DNA of 32,612 bases from an uncultured Clostridia bacterium (GTDB taxonomy: Bacteria; Bacillota; Clostridia; Oscillospirales; Ruminococcaceae). The notes beneath the pieces were generated by a model. The model searched no databases, was not told where the DNA came from, and saw only the letters and a list, made by a program, of their open reading frames with translations. Of this stretch, positions 1 through 8,900 are shown one piece after another; position 1 is the stretch's first letter; the number at the start of each line of letters is the position of its first letter. The translations under genes were made by a program, and so were the position numbers. The stretch spans positions 1 to 32,612 of the forward strand of contig CAMDZD010000023.1 of assembly GCA_945910815.1 (NCBI GenBank). Direction: 5' to 3'.

Positions 1-79
1 CTTCTCCGTTTTCAAGTACGCAGTTGCAGTTTATGCACATTCTCTGCTGTTCTTCAATGGCTTTTTTAATTCTGTCCAT
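1..79 (-). CDS. Small Cys-rich protein, N-terminal part only
   Basis: This reading frame runs off the left edge, so only about 26 codons are visible, beginning MDRIKKAIEEQQRMCINCNC. The start is supported by a perfect AGGAGG (minus strand, 88-93) eight bases before the ATG. A CxxCxC cluster follows a short charged helix, which suggests metal binding, but the fragment is too short to assign a family. A 13-bp perfect hairpin (107-140) lies just upstream of the ribosome binding site and may control it. I do not recognise the protein. Confidence 0.6.
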   Translation of the reverse strand, partial: MDRIKKAIEEQQRMCINCNCVLENGE

Positions 80-106
80 TTTTTAATCCTCCTGTATAAA
101 TAAAAT

Positions 107-140
107 TTCCGGATAAGGTATGGAAGAACCTTATCCGGAA
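107..140 (-). promoter_or_regulatory. Perfect 13-bp hairpin in the leader of the left-edge gene
   Basis: Arms at 107-119 (TTCCGGATAAGGT) and 128-140 pair perfectly across an 8-base loop. On the minus strand the stem is followed by the U-rich run AAATTTTATTTATA and then the AGGAGG of the left-edge gene. This is compatible with a terminator for transcripts from the operon to its right, or with an attenuator for the small gene. The sequence does not decide between them. Confidence 0.5.
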
Positions 141-185
141 TTATAATATACATTTGAATTTTCAGTTTATTTCGTTCTCAATTTC

Positions 186-349
186 TCACAGAAAAAGAGA
201 AAGGAAGAATGGCAGGGCAGTAACTGAACCGCCAATTGCTTCATTCTTCCTTTATTGTTTATTTAATTTTTGTATGTTTGGATGGTGCAGAATCCCGTTA
301 CCTATTTAATCTGCATCTCATTTTCTCAAAGTCACAGAAAAAGAGAAAG
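186..349. repeat. 18-bp direct repeat flanking an intergenic element
   Basis: The sequence TCACAGAAAAAGAGAAAG occurs exactly at 186-203 and at 332-349. The two copies bracket intergenic element copy A. They could be a duplication made when the element arrived, or part of a larger duplicated 3' region. The second copy ends three bases before the stop codon of the 352-996 gene. Confidence 0.55.
200..302 (-). repeat. Intergenic repeat element, copy A, with terminator-like stem
   Basis: This roughly 100-bp stretch is clearly related to 3445-3542. Shared blocks include GGAAGAAT-GCA-GGCA-TAACT, TTGCTT-ATTCTT, and TTTGG-TGGTG followed by GTTAC. Copy A contains a perfect 12-bp stem (AAAGGAAGAATG at 200-211, CATTCTTCCTTT at 242-253). 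Read on the minus strand the stem is followed by a U-rich run, as in an intrinsic terminator. Both copies lie just past the 3' end of a minus-strand gene, so a shared terminator module is the simplest reading. A small mobile repeat is the alternative. Confidence 0.55.
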
Positions 350-351
350 AA

Positions 352-996
352 TTATTTTGAATACTCAATATAGTATTGCGTTTGTTTAATATTTTTATAT
401 TTACTGCCAACTTCTCCCATACCAAGAAGAATTATTCTGCCACCTATTTCAAAACTGCTATTAACATTAATTACACTCTGAAATGTTGAGGCACCATTTT
501 TAACAGCACTTTTTAACATCGGGAACTCATCAATCCAATAATGTGTTTCTCTTTTATTTGTTTTACTAATTCCACCAATACTATAAGAAAAATTCTTATT
601 GATAATTTTCGAAATATCTGTTTCTGCTGAAACGCCTTTATATCCTACTTTCCCAGATAAAGATTTTTCGTCTGATTTGAGGAGTGAAAATTTCAGGTAC
701 TTGACAGACATATTCTCGGAAATATAGTTGACAATGTCACCAAATTGCTCCTCTATAATAAATCTTTCAAATATTTTATCCGGAATAAAACAATTCTCTT
801 TTTTAGGGTGAGCATAATAATAACCCTCACGCCAATGATTATCACCACAAAGTCTTAACTTGTTGTTGTTTTTTGTAATATCATTAAGAGATATTCTCAA
901 AGCTCCATCGCCCTCACGTGGAATTCTAAAAAAATTCACATCATTCGGCATAACCTCAGTATAATTTTTCCCTATTCTTAAAGCAAGTAATTTCAT
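352..996 (-). CDS. Hypothetical protein, 214 aa, last gene of a three-gene operon
   Basis: I do not recognise a family. The protein begins MKLLALRIGKNYTEVMPNDV and has no signal peptide or membrane segment. It looks like a compact soluble alpha/beta protein with several Lys- and Asn-rich stretches. Two adjacent ATG codons are possible starts; the second is preferred because it lies six bases after AAGGAG, while the first has only three. The gene follows the 581-aa gene by about 40 bases, and both share the leader motif AAAGGAGTTAAT, so they are probably co-expressed. Its 3' end is followed by intergenic element copy A, which carries a terminator-like stem. Confidence 0.7.
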   Translation of the reverse strand: MKLLALRIGKNYTEVMPNDVNFFRIPREGDGALRISLNDITKNNNKLRLCGDNHWREGYYYAHPKKENCFIPDKIFERFIIEEQFGDIVNYISENMSVKYLKFSLLKSDEKSLSGKVGYKGVSAETDISKIINKNFSYSIGGISKTNKRETHYWIDEFPMLKSAVKNGASTFQSVINVNSSFEIGGRIILLGMGEVGSKYKNIKQTQYYIEYSK

Positions 997-1038
997 CATT
1001 AACTCCTTTATTAAAGTTTAATTTTATGGCAATGCCAA

Positions 1039-2784
1039 TTACAGTTCATCTTCATCAAGTATTGATGAAATCAAGCTTTTTGCTCCCTCGGCTATTCCTG
1101 ACACAATCGGGTTGCCAGTTACAGAACCTATTACACCCAATGCGTTTGCTCCAGCCTTTAACCCTTTTTTCAGATTATCTTTGGTGAAAAAATGATTATT
1201 CTCCAAATCGTCATATTCATCATCATATGGGTTATAAACCATTTCTGATAAACGTTCTTCACATTTTTCTGAGCCTAATTCAACACCTGCTTCATATATT
1301 TCCTGTGCTTTATCAGCATCGCCGATTTCTTTTTCATAATATAAACCTAAATGATAATAGGCATCAGGATAATCATGTTCAGCGGATTTGTAAAAACAAT
1401 GTGCAGCTTTTTCAGGATTTTCAGATGTTCCAATACCGCATAAATAGCAAAATCCGAGCCAATCCTGAGCAAGATAATTTTCTTCATCATATAAAACTGC
1501 TGATTCCAAAGATTTAAACTGATTTTTTTCATCTTCAAGTTCTGAGTAGCACTCCGCTATACTTAAATATATTATGCTAACTTTTGTATTATAGACATAA
1601 ATAAGACTTTGCCAGAATTCTATATCATCCTCATCTGCATCTGGGTCATTTTTATTTTCTTCACAATAATCTGTATAAAGTCCATAATTGTAAATAGCAT
1701 CATTATATTTCTCTAATGCTGAATCATATTCGTCTAATATAAATAATATTTCAGCGATTTTTTCATAACAATCTGCAATAAAGACCTTATCAGCACCGCT
1801 TAAATCATCCATCTTCTCATAGAATTCCAAAGCCTTCTCATAATTAGGAGAACAAAACTCACTTCCATAATAGAACATATTAGCAAAATCATATTCACAT
1901 GAAAAATCAATATCATCTTCTGCCCTTGGAGTTTGATTTCCTAATGATATATCCAATGCATAAGAAAGTCGGAAAAGTCTCTGTGCTTTTTTATCTTTGC
2001 CTCTTATATCACGATAATATAGTCCTCGAACATAGAAATTTTGTGCATTTTCTTCAGATGTCAAGTGTTTCCCATTATTTCTCCACTCATATCCGTATTT
2101 TTCACAAAATTCTCTTTCTGCTCTTATTTCTTCACATTCATCATATTCTTCTATTGAATCATTATGTATCTCTGAAACATAAGATTTTAAATTTATTTTT
2201 TTCTTGCTACGAGCATCTTTATTTTTAATAACAGAAATAGTATCAGGACACTCCTCCATAAGTTCCATCATCGCAGAATTGCTTCCTGAGAACTGAATGG
2301 TATATTCTTCTGAACCAACAGCCTTTGATAACTCTTCAAAAATCCCATTCCATTTAACCTTGCGAATCATAAAAGGATATACCCAGTCTGCTATTTCTCT
2401 TCCATCAATTCTTGATGTATCAAAAGCCTGTCCGTTTATAGTAATTGTTGTTTTAAGATTATCCTCATCATACTCGATAAGAACAGTATTTTCACCATTC
2501 TCATCGGAAATAATGGTTACAGGTGCATCTTCCCATGCTTCTTTTAATTCTGCAAGAGCATCTTCCGAACCCTCAAAAACAAGATTAAATTCTTTATCTC
2601 CGCCAAGAGCTTCAACAATTTCATCGTAAAAGCCATTCCAGCGTAATTTACGTATCATGAACGGATATGCCCAGTCTTCAATTTCCTTGCCATTAATTCT
2701 TGATGTGTCAAATTCTCTGCCGTCAACTGTAATTACAGTTTCCAGTGTATCTGAGTTGTACAAAACCTTAACTGTTTTTGCCAT
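1039..2784 (-). CDS. Tandem N-terminal domain protein with TPR/Sel1-like repeats (581 aa)
   Basis: The N-terminus holds the same domain twice (about residues 1-95 and 100-190). Both copies share the core FDTSRI-G-EI-DW-YPFMIRK-WNG and end in an FxGS segment. A charged linker precedes helical TPR/Sel1-like repeats from about residue 245 to 520; the clearest is near LGFCYLCGIGTSENPEKAA. The last 50 residues are Gly/Ala-rich and hydrophobic (LKAGANALGVIGSVTGNP), ending in acidic residues. No signal peptide is visible. Sel1 and TPR repeats normally scaffold protein contacts; the duplicated N-terminal domain is unknown to me. The start follows AAGGAG by about nine bases. The gene lies 14 bases after the 67-aa gene. 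Function cannot be given. Confidence 0.75.
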   Translation of the reverse strand: MAKTVKVLYNSDTLETVITVDGREFDTSRINGKEIEDWAYPFMIRKLRWNGFYDEIVEALGGDKEFNLVFEGSEDALAELKEAWEDAPVTIISDENGENTVLIEYDEDNLKTTITINGQAFDTSRIDGREIADWVYPFMIRKVKWNGIFEELSKAVGSEEYTIQFSGSNSAMMELMEECPDTISVIKNKDARSKKKINLKSYVSEIHNDSIEEYDECEEIRAEREFCEKYGYEWRNNGKHLTSEENAQNFYVRGLYYRDIRGKDKKAQRLFRLSYALDISLGNQTPRAEDDIDFSCEYDFANMFYYGSEFCSPNYEKALEFYEKMDDLSGADKVFIADCYEKIAEILFILDEYDSALEKYNDAIYNYGLYTDYCEENKNDPDADEDDIEFWQSLIYVYNTKVSIIYLSIAECYSELEDEKNQFKSLESAVLYDEENYLAQDWLGFCYLCGIGTSENPEKAAHCFYKSAEHDYPDAYYHLGLYYEKEIGDADKAQEIYEAGVELGSEKCEERLSEMVYNPYDDEYDDLENNHFFTKDNLKKGLKAGANALGVIGSVTGNPIVSGIAEGAKSLISSILDEDEL

Positions 2785-2798
2785 TTTAATTAACTCCT

Positions 2799-3002
2799 TT
2801 ATTTATATCTTGCTTCAAAGTTCCCACAAGTACTCCAGGAGGGCATTTGTACACATTTCTTGAAGCACTGTTGTTTTTCATCATGTTCATATTCAAAAAC
2901 ACCGCCCATTTTTGGCATTATTGTTGTACTTCCGACTGAACCATTCCAATGTTTGCAAAGCACACATTTACGGTCAGTTTTTCTGATTATGCTCTTACTC
3001 AT
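2799..3002 (-). CDS. Small Cys-rich, probably zinc-binding protein (67 aa)
   Basis: The sequence starts MSKSIIRKTDRKCVLCKHWN. Cysteines occur as CxxC near residue 13, a C-x3-C pair near 46-50, and a final Cys near 59 followed by a conserved-looking NFEARY end. The spacing suggests one small metal site. The ribosome binding site is weak (CAGGTTGA). It is the first gene of the operon with the 581-aa and 214-aa genes. A good promoter lies upstream and a ribbon-helix-helix gene is divergent. Function is unknown; a regulatory or adaptor role is only a guess. Confidence 0.65.
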   Translation of the reverse strand: MSKSIIRKTDRKCVLCKHWNGSVGSTTIMPKMGGVFEYEHDEKQQCFKKCVQMPSWSTCGNFEARYK

Positions 3003-3061
3003 TTTTATTCAACCTGCTTTCATATTAAATTTCAAATTTATCCCTGCCATTCTTTGATAGT

Positions 3062-3090
3062 ATTATATCATATTGCAATTAAATTTGCAA
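3062..3090 (-). promoter_or_regulatory. Promoter of the three-gene operon, with TTGCAA repeats
   Basis: On the minus strand, TTGCAA (3085-3090) and an extended TGATATAAT (-10 hexamer at 3062-3067) are 17 bases apart. TTGCAA is its own reverse complement and occurs again at 3073-3078 inside the spacer, giving two copies 12 bp apart. That layout would suit binding by the divergently encoded ribbon-helix-helix protein. Confidence 0.65.
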
Positions 3091-3179
3091 GTTATTTTTA
3101 CGCATTATTTTGATTGTATTTTAAAGTTATATTTTGGTGTAGAATAGTAGTATAAAATAATACGCAAGGAGTGACTGCA

Positions 3180-3359
3180 TTGTTTGAAATTAAAAAGCCT
3201 ACCTCTTCCAATAAAACTATTCGTATGCCTGATACACTTATTGAAAAACTGGAAAAGCTTGCTGTACAGCATGACATTTCCTTTAATCAGCTTGTAATCC
3301 AATGCTGTGAGTATGCTATGGAACATCTGAACAAACCTGAAGATAAAAATAATTCCTGA
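3180..3359 (+). CDS. Ribbon-helix-helix DNA-binding protein (59 aa)
   Basis: The core KTIRMPDTLIEKLEKLAVQH followed by SFNQLVIQCCEYAMEH is a typical Arc/MetJ-type ribbon-helix-helix fold: a beta strand, then two helices. Proteins of this size bind operators as dimers of dimers and often regulate themselves or a toxin. The start is judged to be TTG at 3180, because AAGGAG (3166-3171) lies eight bases before it; the GTG at 3171 overlaps that site. No toxin gene follows. It is divergent from the 67/581/214-aa operon, whose promoter carries repeated TTGCAA sites, so it may control that operon. Confidence 0.75.
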   Translation: MFEIKKPTSSNKTIRMPDTLIEKLEKLAVQHDISFNQLVIQCCEYAMEHLNKPEDKNNS

Positions 3360-3444
3360 CATTCTCTGTTTTTTATTATAATGATTACAGCAGACATACG
3401 GGTGTCCGTTCATAAATAATTTACAATTTGATTTTCTCAATGAA

Positions 3445-3542
3445 AAAGGAAGAATAGCAAGGCAATAACTACCAGTTGCTTTATTCTTACTTCATTTTTT
3501 ATTCCGTTTTGGTATATTTGGTTGGTGTATAGACCTGTTACT
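3445..3542 (-). repeat. Intergenic repeat element, copy B
   Basis: This is the second copy of the element at 200-302, shorter by several bases in the loop (TAACTACCAGTTGC against TAACTGAACCGCCAATTGC). The stem is AAGGAAGAATA (3446-3456) with TATTCTTACTT (3482-3492), with one mismatch. On the minus strand a run of five T follows. It ends three bases before the stop codon of the dockerin gene and probably serves as its terminator. The rest of the space from 3360 holds nothing else I can name. Confidence 0.55.
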
Positions 3543-3545
3543 GAC

Positions 3546-5666
3546 TCAATATCTATATGAATAAAACCGCAGTTTATTTTTCATAATACATAAATCAAAA
3601 ATATTAATTATATCATCATCACATAAATCTGCCGATTTCCAGTTATTGATTTTTACATCAGATACACCCAAAAGCCATTTATTTAAAAGAACAACATCGT
3701 TAATATTGAAAATTCCATCCGAATTTATATCACCATATATTTCAGATGAAAGTTTTATATCATTAACTTTCAAATCATCAATAACCTTCCATTCGTTTGC
3801 ACTATCCTGAACAAATACACGGATAAAATCAAGCTCATCATTATGATTTAAATTCATAGTTTCATCAATTGGTATTTTCCATTCCACGATACCGCCATTA
3901 AATCGGCAGGTCACTCCGCTGTAATCATTACCGCTGAAATATACAAATCCATTGCTTGCATAATAAATCCATGTCTGATTTTCTGCGGTTTTGCTTTTCC
4001 ACTGCAGATTATAAACAGGAGCTTTTGCAGTATCTGGAATGTCAGCACATATGTATATATAATCCTTGTCAGACTTCATATATACCTTGCTTTTGTCTGA
4101 TTCCGCTATTAAATCTTTATCCTGCCATTCTCTTTCGCCGATAAATCCGTCAATAGAAATTTTGCCGTTATAATCGTAAATTACACCATTTGAAGCCGTG
4201 TTTCCCGATTCATAAAAATTCTGATTTTCAGCATTTAAATCTTCTTTTACTGTAACAGTACCAAGATAATTCGCTCCGAGTGAACTGTTATAAACGTTGT
4301 TATTGGCAAATTGTACTGTTCTTTTGGTATCTTCGGCATCAGTTTTTCCGGCTGTGAGTTTGAGATAAATATTCCAATCCCCTGCCTCAATATCTGACGG
4401 CAGTTTTAAATTCAATTCTTCTGAGACTGTTTCCGTCGAAAACCATTCTCTGTCATCAATATCAGTATCGCAAATCATATATTTTCCGTCTTTTTCAAGA
4501 ATTACCTCAGAATTCTGAGATTTTATCGGATTTGCAAAACCTGTATTTTCAATTTTGAAATTTACTGTAACGTCTCCGCCCTGTTTCGTTTCAGATGTCA
4601 GATTACTGTCACGCAAAACAAATCTGTAACCAATATGGTCACGCATAAACTGATACACAGTTTCACCATAATATGCTGAATTATCGCAATTCTGTATATT
4701 CAAATCAGCTGTATAAATATACTCTTTATATAAATTCCAGATATTTGAATTAATATAGCTCAAATGTGTGTCATACATTTCTGCAATAGACTTCTGTGGC
4801 AAATATGTATCATATTTCTGGGCAAATTCAATATTTCCTGAAAATTCACCGCCATAATAAGCGTGTGTCATCTGCTTTTTCATAAATTGTACAGATTCTT
4901 TTCTTGTTGGATTAATATATGTTCCCAAATCAGTATCAGAACCCATATATCCATCATTATATAAACCAATCCTCGCAGCATCTGAACCGATTTCAGTTAT
5001 ATATTCAGCTATTTCATCTGTTTCAATTCCAGCCCATTCGCAAATAATATTCGGAGTTCTGACAGTAACAGAAATTCTTTCAGGAACAATTTTCAAAAGC
5101 TCATCAAGAAGCCTTGCTTTATATTCAGTCGATGTAAATTTACCGCTGTGCTGTTCTCCCCATGCACCGACAAATCCGCTTTCGACATACATAATAATAT
5201 CTTCATAGTCATTCAGAAATCCATCATCACTAATCTGATGAATGTGGTCAAGAATTTTTTCAAATGTTTCAGGTTCGGGGTTTGATATACCATTTGCATC
5301 ATAACGGAAACGCAGTCCGACTGTACACCCGTTATTCCTGCAATTTTCTAAAGTTCCACGAATACCGCTGAAAAAGCTTTCATCAAGGTCATAATCTTTT
5401 TCGCCGTTTATACTGCCTGAAAATGCCCCTATATCCACAAACAAAACGACTAAATTTCCATTCGGATTTTTTACAGGAGTATCATTCGGCTTGCATTCAT
5501 ACCATACAGCCGAAGTATATCCTGCACCGGGATTATTTATTGTTGATACTGTTTCAGTATAGTCAATTCCTGAATCCTTTAATATTTCTGTTTCAGCATT
5601 TACGCTTACCGGCATTATGCATATACCGATTGCAATTGCTGATAAAAATGTAAGTTTTCTTTTCAT
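3546..5666 (-). CDS. Secreted DUF4832/DUF4874-like protein with type I dockerin (706 aa)
   Basis: A signal peptide (MKRKLTFLSAIAIGICIMPV, cleavage near VNA-ET) is followed by a barrel-like domain typical of the DUF4874/DUF4832 group. Motifs include NNPGAGY, VVLFVDIGAFSG, GLRFRYD and YVESGFVGAWGEQHSG, through about residue 320. A beta-rich module spans about 350-480 and a carbohydrate-binding-like module about 490-630. The C-terminus (about 645-700) is a dockerin with two Ca-binding segments, GDINSDGIFNINDVVLLNKW and ADLCDDDIINIFDLCIMKNK. Dockerins bind cohesins of cellulosome scaffoldins, so this is probably an extracellular glycan-active enzyme, although no catalytic residue is certain. The start follows GGAG by 11 bases. 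The gene stands alone. Confidence 0.85.
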   Translation of the reverse strand: MKRKLTFLSAIAIGICIMPVSVNAETEILKDSGIDYTETVSTINNPGAGYTSAVWYECKPNDTPVKNPNGNLVVLFVDIGAFSGSINGEKDYDLDESFFSGIRGTLENCRNNGCTVGLRFRYDANGISNPEPETFEKILDHIHQISDDGFLNDYEDIIMYVESGFVGAWGEQHSGKFTSTEYKARLLDELLKIVPERISVTVRTPNIICEWAGIETDEIAEYITEIGSDAARIGLYNDGYMGSDTDLGTYINPTRKESVQFMKKQMTHAYYGGEFSGNIEFAQKYDTYLPQKSIAEMYDTHLSYINSNIWNLYKEYIYTADLNIQNCDNSAYYGETVYQFMRDHIGYRFVLRDSNLTSETKQGGDVTVNFKIENTGFANPIKSQNSEVILEKDGKYMICDTDIDDREWFSTETVSEELNLKLPSDIEAGDWNIYLKLTAGKTDAEDTKRTVQFANNNVYNSSLGANYLGTVTVKEDLNAENQNFYESGNTASNGVIYDYNGKISIDGFIGEREWQDKDLIAESDKSKVYMKSDKDYIYICADIPDTAKAPVYNLQWKSKTAENQTWIYYASNGFVYFSGNDYSGVTCRFNGGIVEWKIPIDETMNLNHNDELDFIRVFVQDSANEWKVIDDLKVNDIKLSSEIYGDINSDGIFNINDVVLLNKWLLGVSDVKINNWKSADLCDDDIINIFDLCIMKNKLRFYSYRY

Positions 5667-5696
5667 TAATTATATTTCTCCATGATAATAGTATAC

Positions 5697-5722
5697 TGAC
5701 TTTTTTATATTCAAAAAAGTCA
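5697..5722 (-). promoter_or_regulatory. 10-bp inverted repeat upstream of the dockerin gene
   Basis: TGACTTTTTT (5697-5706) and AAAAAAGTCA (5713-5722) form a perfect dyad with a 6-base centre. It overlaps a minus-strand TTGACT, and TATACT follows 22 bases later, which is too far for a standard promoter. A site where a repressor covers the promoter of the dockerin gene is plausible. The remaining space up to 5901 is AT-rich without recognisable features. Confidence 0.35.
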
Positions 5723-5901
5723 ACAGATAATATTTCACCTCATTTGCCACACCATCTCAATATTATAGAATAAAAGAAATTATTTTTTATATATTTTTAA
5801 TCTGTTATGAAATATTATATACCCCATACATAATCAAAAACTATTTTTTCATTGGTTATTAAATTTATTATTAAATAATTTTAACTGCGAATATATTCAC
5901 A

Positions 5902-8900
5902 TTAAATTGAATCAAATATTTTCTGAACAGCATATGGTTTGGCATATTTTATATATGCATCGCTTATAAATATAGTTCTTTCATTGTGAGGCTCCTTCCA
6001 CATAGCAGGATATACTTCTATTGATTTCTTCTTATTATTATGCTCTACATATATATTATCACTAAATGAAACAATGAATCCTGATTCTTTCAATATATCT
6101 GATAATGACATAATCATATCATATTGTTTTTCCATTTTAATTGGAGGCACTTTTATGCCTTGTATCCCCCAGTCAAGCAGCTCATTTGCTGAAAATCTGT
6201 CCAACAATCCATGTACATATTGATTTCTGTAGTGTTTTAAACATTTAGAACATGCTGAACCGCATGTACATGAAGCTAACATAGTTTTCATTTCTTTAAA
6301 TAATTCCTCAATATTCTCAGCTACACTTACTGCATATCCTGCTCCGCTTGAAAGACTGTCATACAAATAAATATCAACAAATGATGATTCAGAACCTCGT
6401 CTTAAACGGTACCCTGTAACAAGTTCAGTAAATTCAACATCAAGTTGTTTGCTTGCTGCAAGTCGTAAAGTTTCCGCAAGCGATTGAGCAGCTCTGTTAA
6501 GCCATAAATTATCTTTATTATATGAATCAATAATATTATCATCAATCGCAAATTCCAGCACTAACATATCTGTTACAAAATCATATCCAAGATTTATATT
6601 AATCGAACTTGAATGTCTGCATCTTGTTTTAGCATATTTTGATTTATATGGTCTTTGAATGTCTTTAAGAACTTTTATATCATTACCGGGCATAGCAGCA
6701 CCACAATCTTTACAAACCATAAATCCCCTATCATCAATTCCCTTATTCATCATTATAATTCGCTGATTAGTTCTTGATGCAATTCTTATATTCTTATATC
6801 CCGGTATTACTTTCATTTCTTCTGCTTCTGGTAATGTAGAATATAATGGCTGTTGTACAGCAGTGTATTCTTCAGATAATTGTGCATCAGGAATTGACTC
6901 TGCATTTCTTGGAGCAAATCCCCATGGACGCAACATATCTCTGTTCAATAATAATTCCTTATTACCGCAGAAAGGGCATTTTTTTGTATTTTCTTCTTTA
7001 AGGCCGAACCATCCGCATTTTGAACAAGACAAAATCTGTTTAATATAATTTGGGTCTTCTGTATATGCACGAGCCGGAGTTTGAGACTGACCATGTTTCC
7101 TCTCACTGCCTGGATAATACAAACCACCAATTTGATATGTTTGTTTATCAACAACAATTGCCCTTCCAGGAGCATATTCACCAATTGCAACATCAAGTCC
7201 ACGGTCAACTTCATATTGTATTTTTCCATTATAATCTGATATATATGTGCTTACAACATTCTTAGGGAATGAATATGTAGGAATTATTCCTTCTTCGTAA
7301 AGTGAATCAAGAAGGCATTTTTCTTCTCCTTCCTTAGCCTCGTCATTAACTCCAAACAATTCCGGATGTGTATCACATTTAACAGATAAAGCCTTAAGAA
7401 TTGAATATAAATCATTTGCAAATGATTTTAAATCAAAATTTACTCCAATTGGAAGCAACGCTTTTGAGGAATTCAACTTATAATCTAAAATATAAGTATG
7501 GAACTGTTCTACATGATTCTTTAAAAATGTTGCTGCTGATACAGTATCCAGACTCATTCCATTAATATGAAGATATTCTTGTAAAATAACCATCGCTAAA
7601 TGACGCTGTAATAATTTTTCACTATGTATATCAATCCATGGTCTGCGAGGGTCTCCTCTGAACATAGGTACAGGATTATTAAAATATAATGTATCATGCG
7701 GACCATCTTCACAAAATGTTACTATTGTCGATAAACTTGAACCACGTCTGCCTGCACGTCCCGCTCTTTGCTGGTAATTTTCTCGCATAGGTGGAATATT
7801 TCTTAATCCAACAGCAACAAGAGAACCAATATCAATGCCAACTTCCATTGTTGTGGTGCTGCTTAATATATCAACTGGTGTTTCTCCCTCTTGTATCATA
7901 TCCTGAAACCGAAGTTCATATTGTTCTGTTTTACTCCAAAGTTCATCTCTCTGGTCTTTATGCGAAAGCTGTGCAGTATGTTCTTCAGTATCAATAACAT
8001 GAATTGGCTCACCTTTGAGTGCATCTTCAATAGGTTTTCTCCAGAAATCAAGTGCATCATATTCTGATTCAGTCATTTTATGAATACGACCACACCCACA
8101 GCTTGGACATCTGTTTTTAAGCATATATGGTGTAATCTCAGAACATTGTTCACATTTAAACCATGAATGATTGTTATCAAATCTTGGTTTTATACGAGAT
8201 AAGTCAACATATAATTTGCCATTATCAGTTTGAGCAGAATCAAGAAAAGTTTCTTTTAAAACTCTTTTCCATATAAGCTCTTGTTCAGAACCATCTTTCC
8301 ACTCCATAATTTCCTTTATAACCCCGGAAAATTTCCATTCCTTATCTAATCCATATCCGCCATAATTTGGTCGCACTTCTAATCGTATTTTATCATCTAT
8401 TGTATGCCCGATAGCCGTTCCGATATCGCAAATATACATAATCCATGCATTAAATACTTCAATAAATTCTTCATCACTTACTGGAATATTATTTTCTTCA
8501 AGGGAATCAACTGCATCAAATAATGCCTGTTCTGTAGGTTCTATCCAGCTTGTAGCAGAATCATACAACGTATTATATCCACCTGCAAATAATCGTAAAA
8601 GATACTTTTGCATTTGACGTGGAGCATTGGCAATAGTAAATCTTGGTGTATATTCTCGTCCTCTTCTGCTGCATCTTTGATAATTATTTAATGCTGTAGA
8701 ACAATCCTCTGAAAATTTACTTCGTTCAGATTTATTGAAAATCTGAATATGTACTTTTGCAGCAGCAAGGCAGAAAAAATCATAAAGGCTGTTCATTGAC
8801 TGTTCAATTGTTTGCTTTTCCATTTCATAGATAGCAAGTGCAAATAACTGTCTTGCAACTTCTATATCTGAGGCATCTGACATATCTTTGGCTAATTTTG

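Noticed and set aside
3171..3359. GTG start for the ribbon-helix-helix gene
   Set aside because: The GTG overlaps the AAGGAG site; the TTG at 3180 has ideal spacing.
3180..3359. Toxin-antitoxin pair with the ribbon-helix-helix protein as antitoxin
   Set aside because: No toxin-like gene follows on the same strand; only a gene-free stretch and a repeat element are present.
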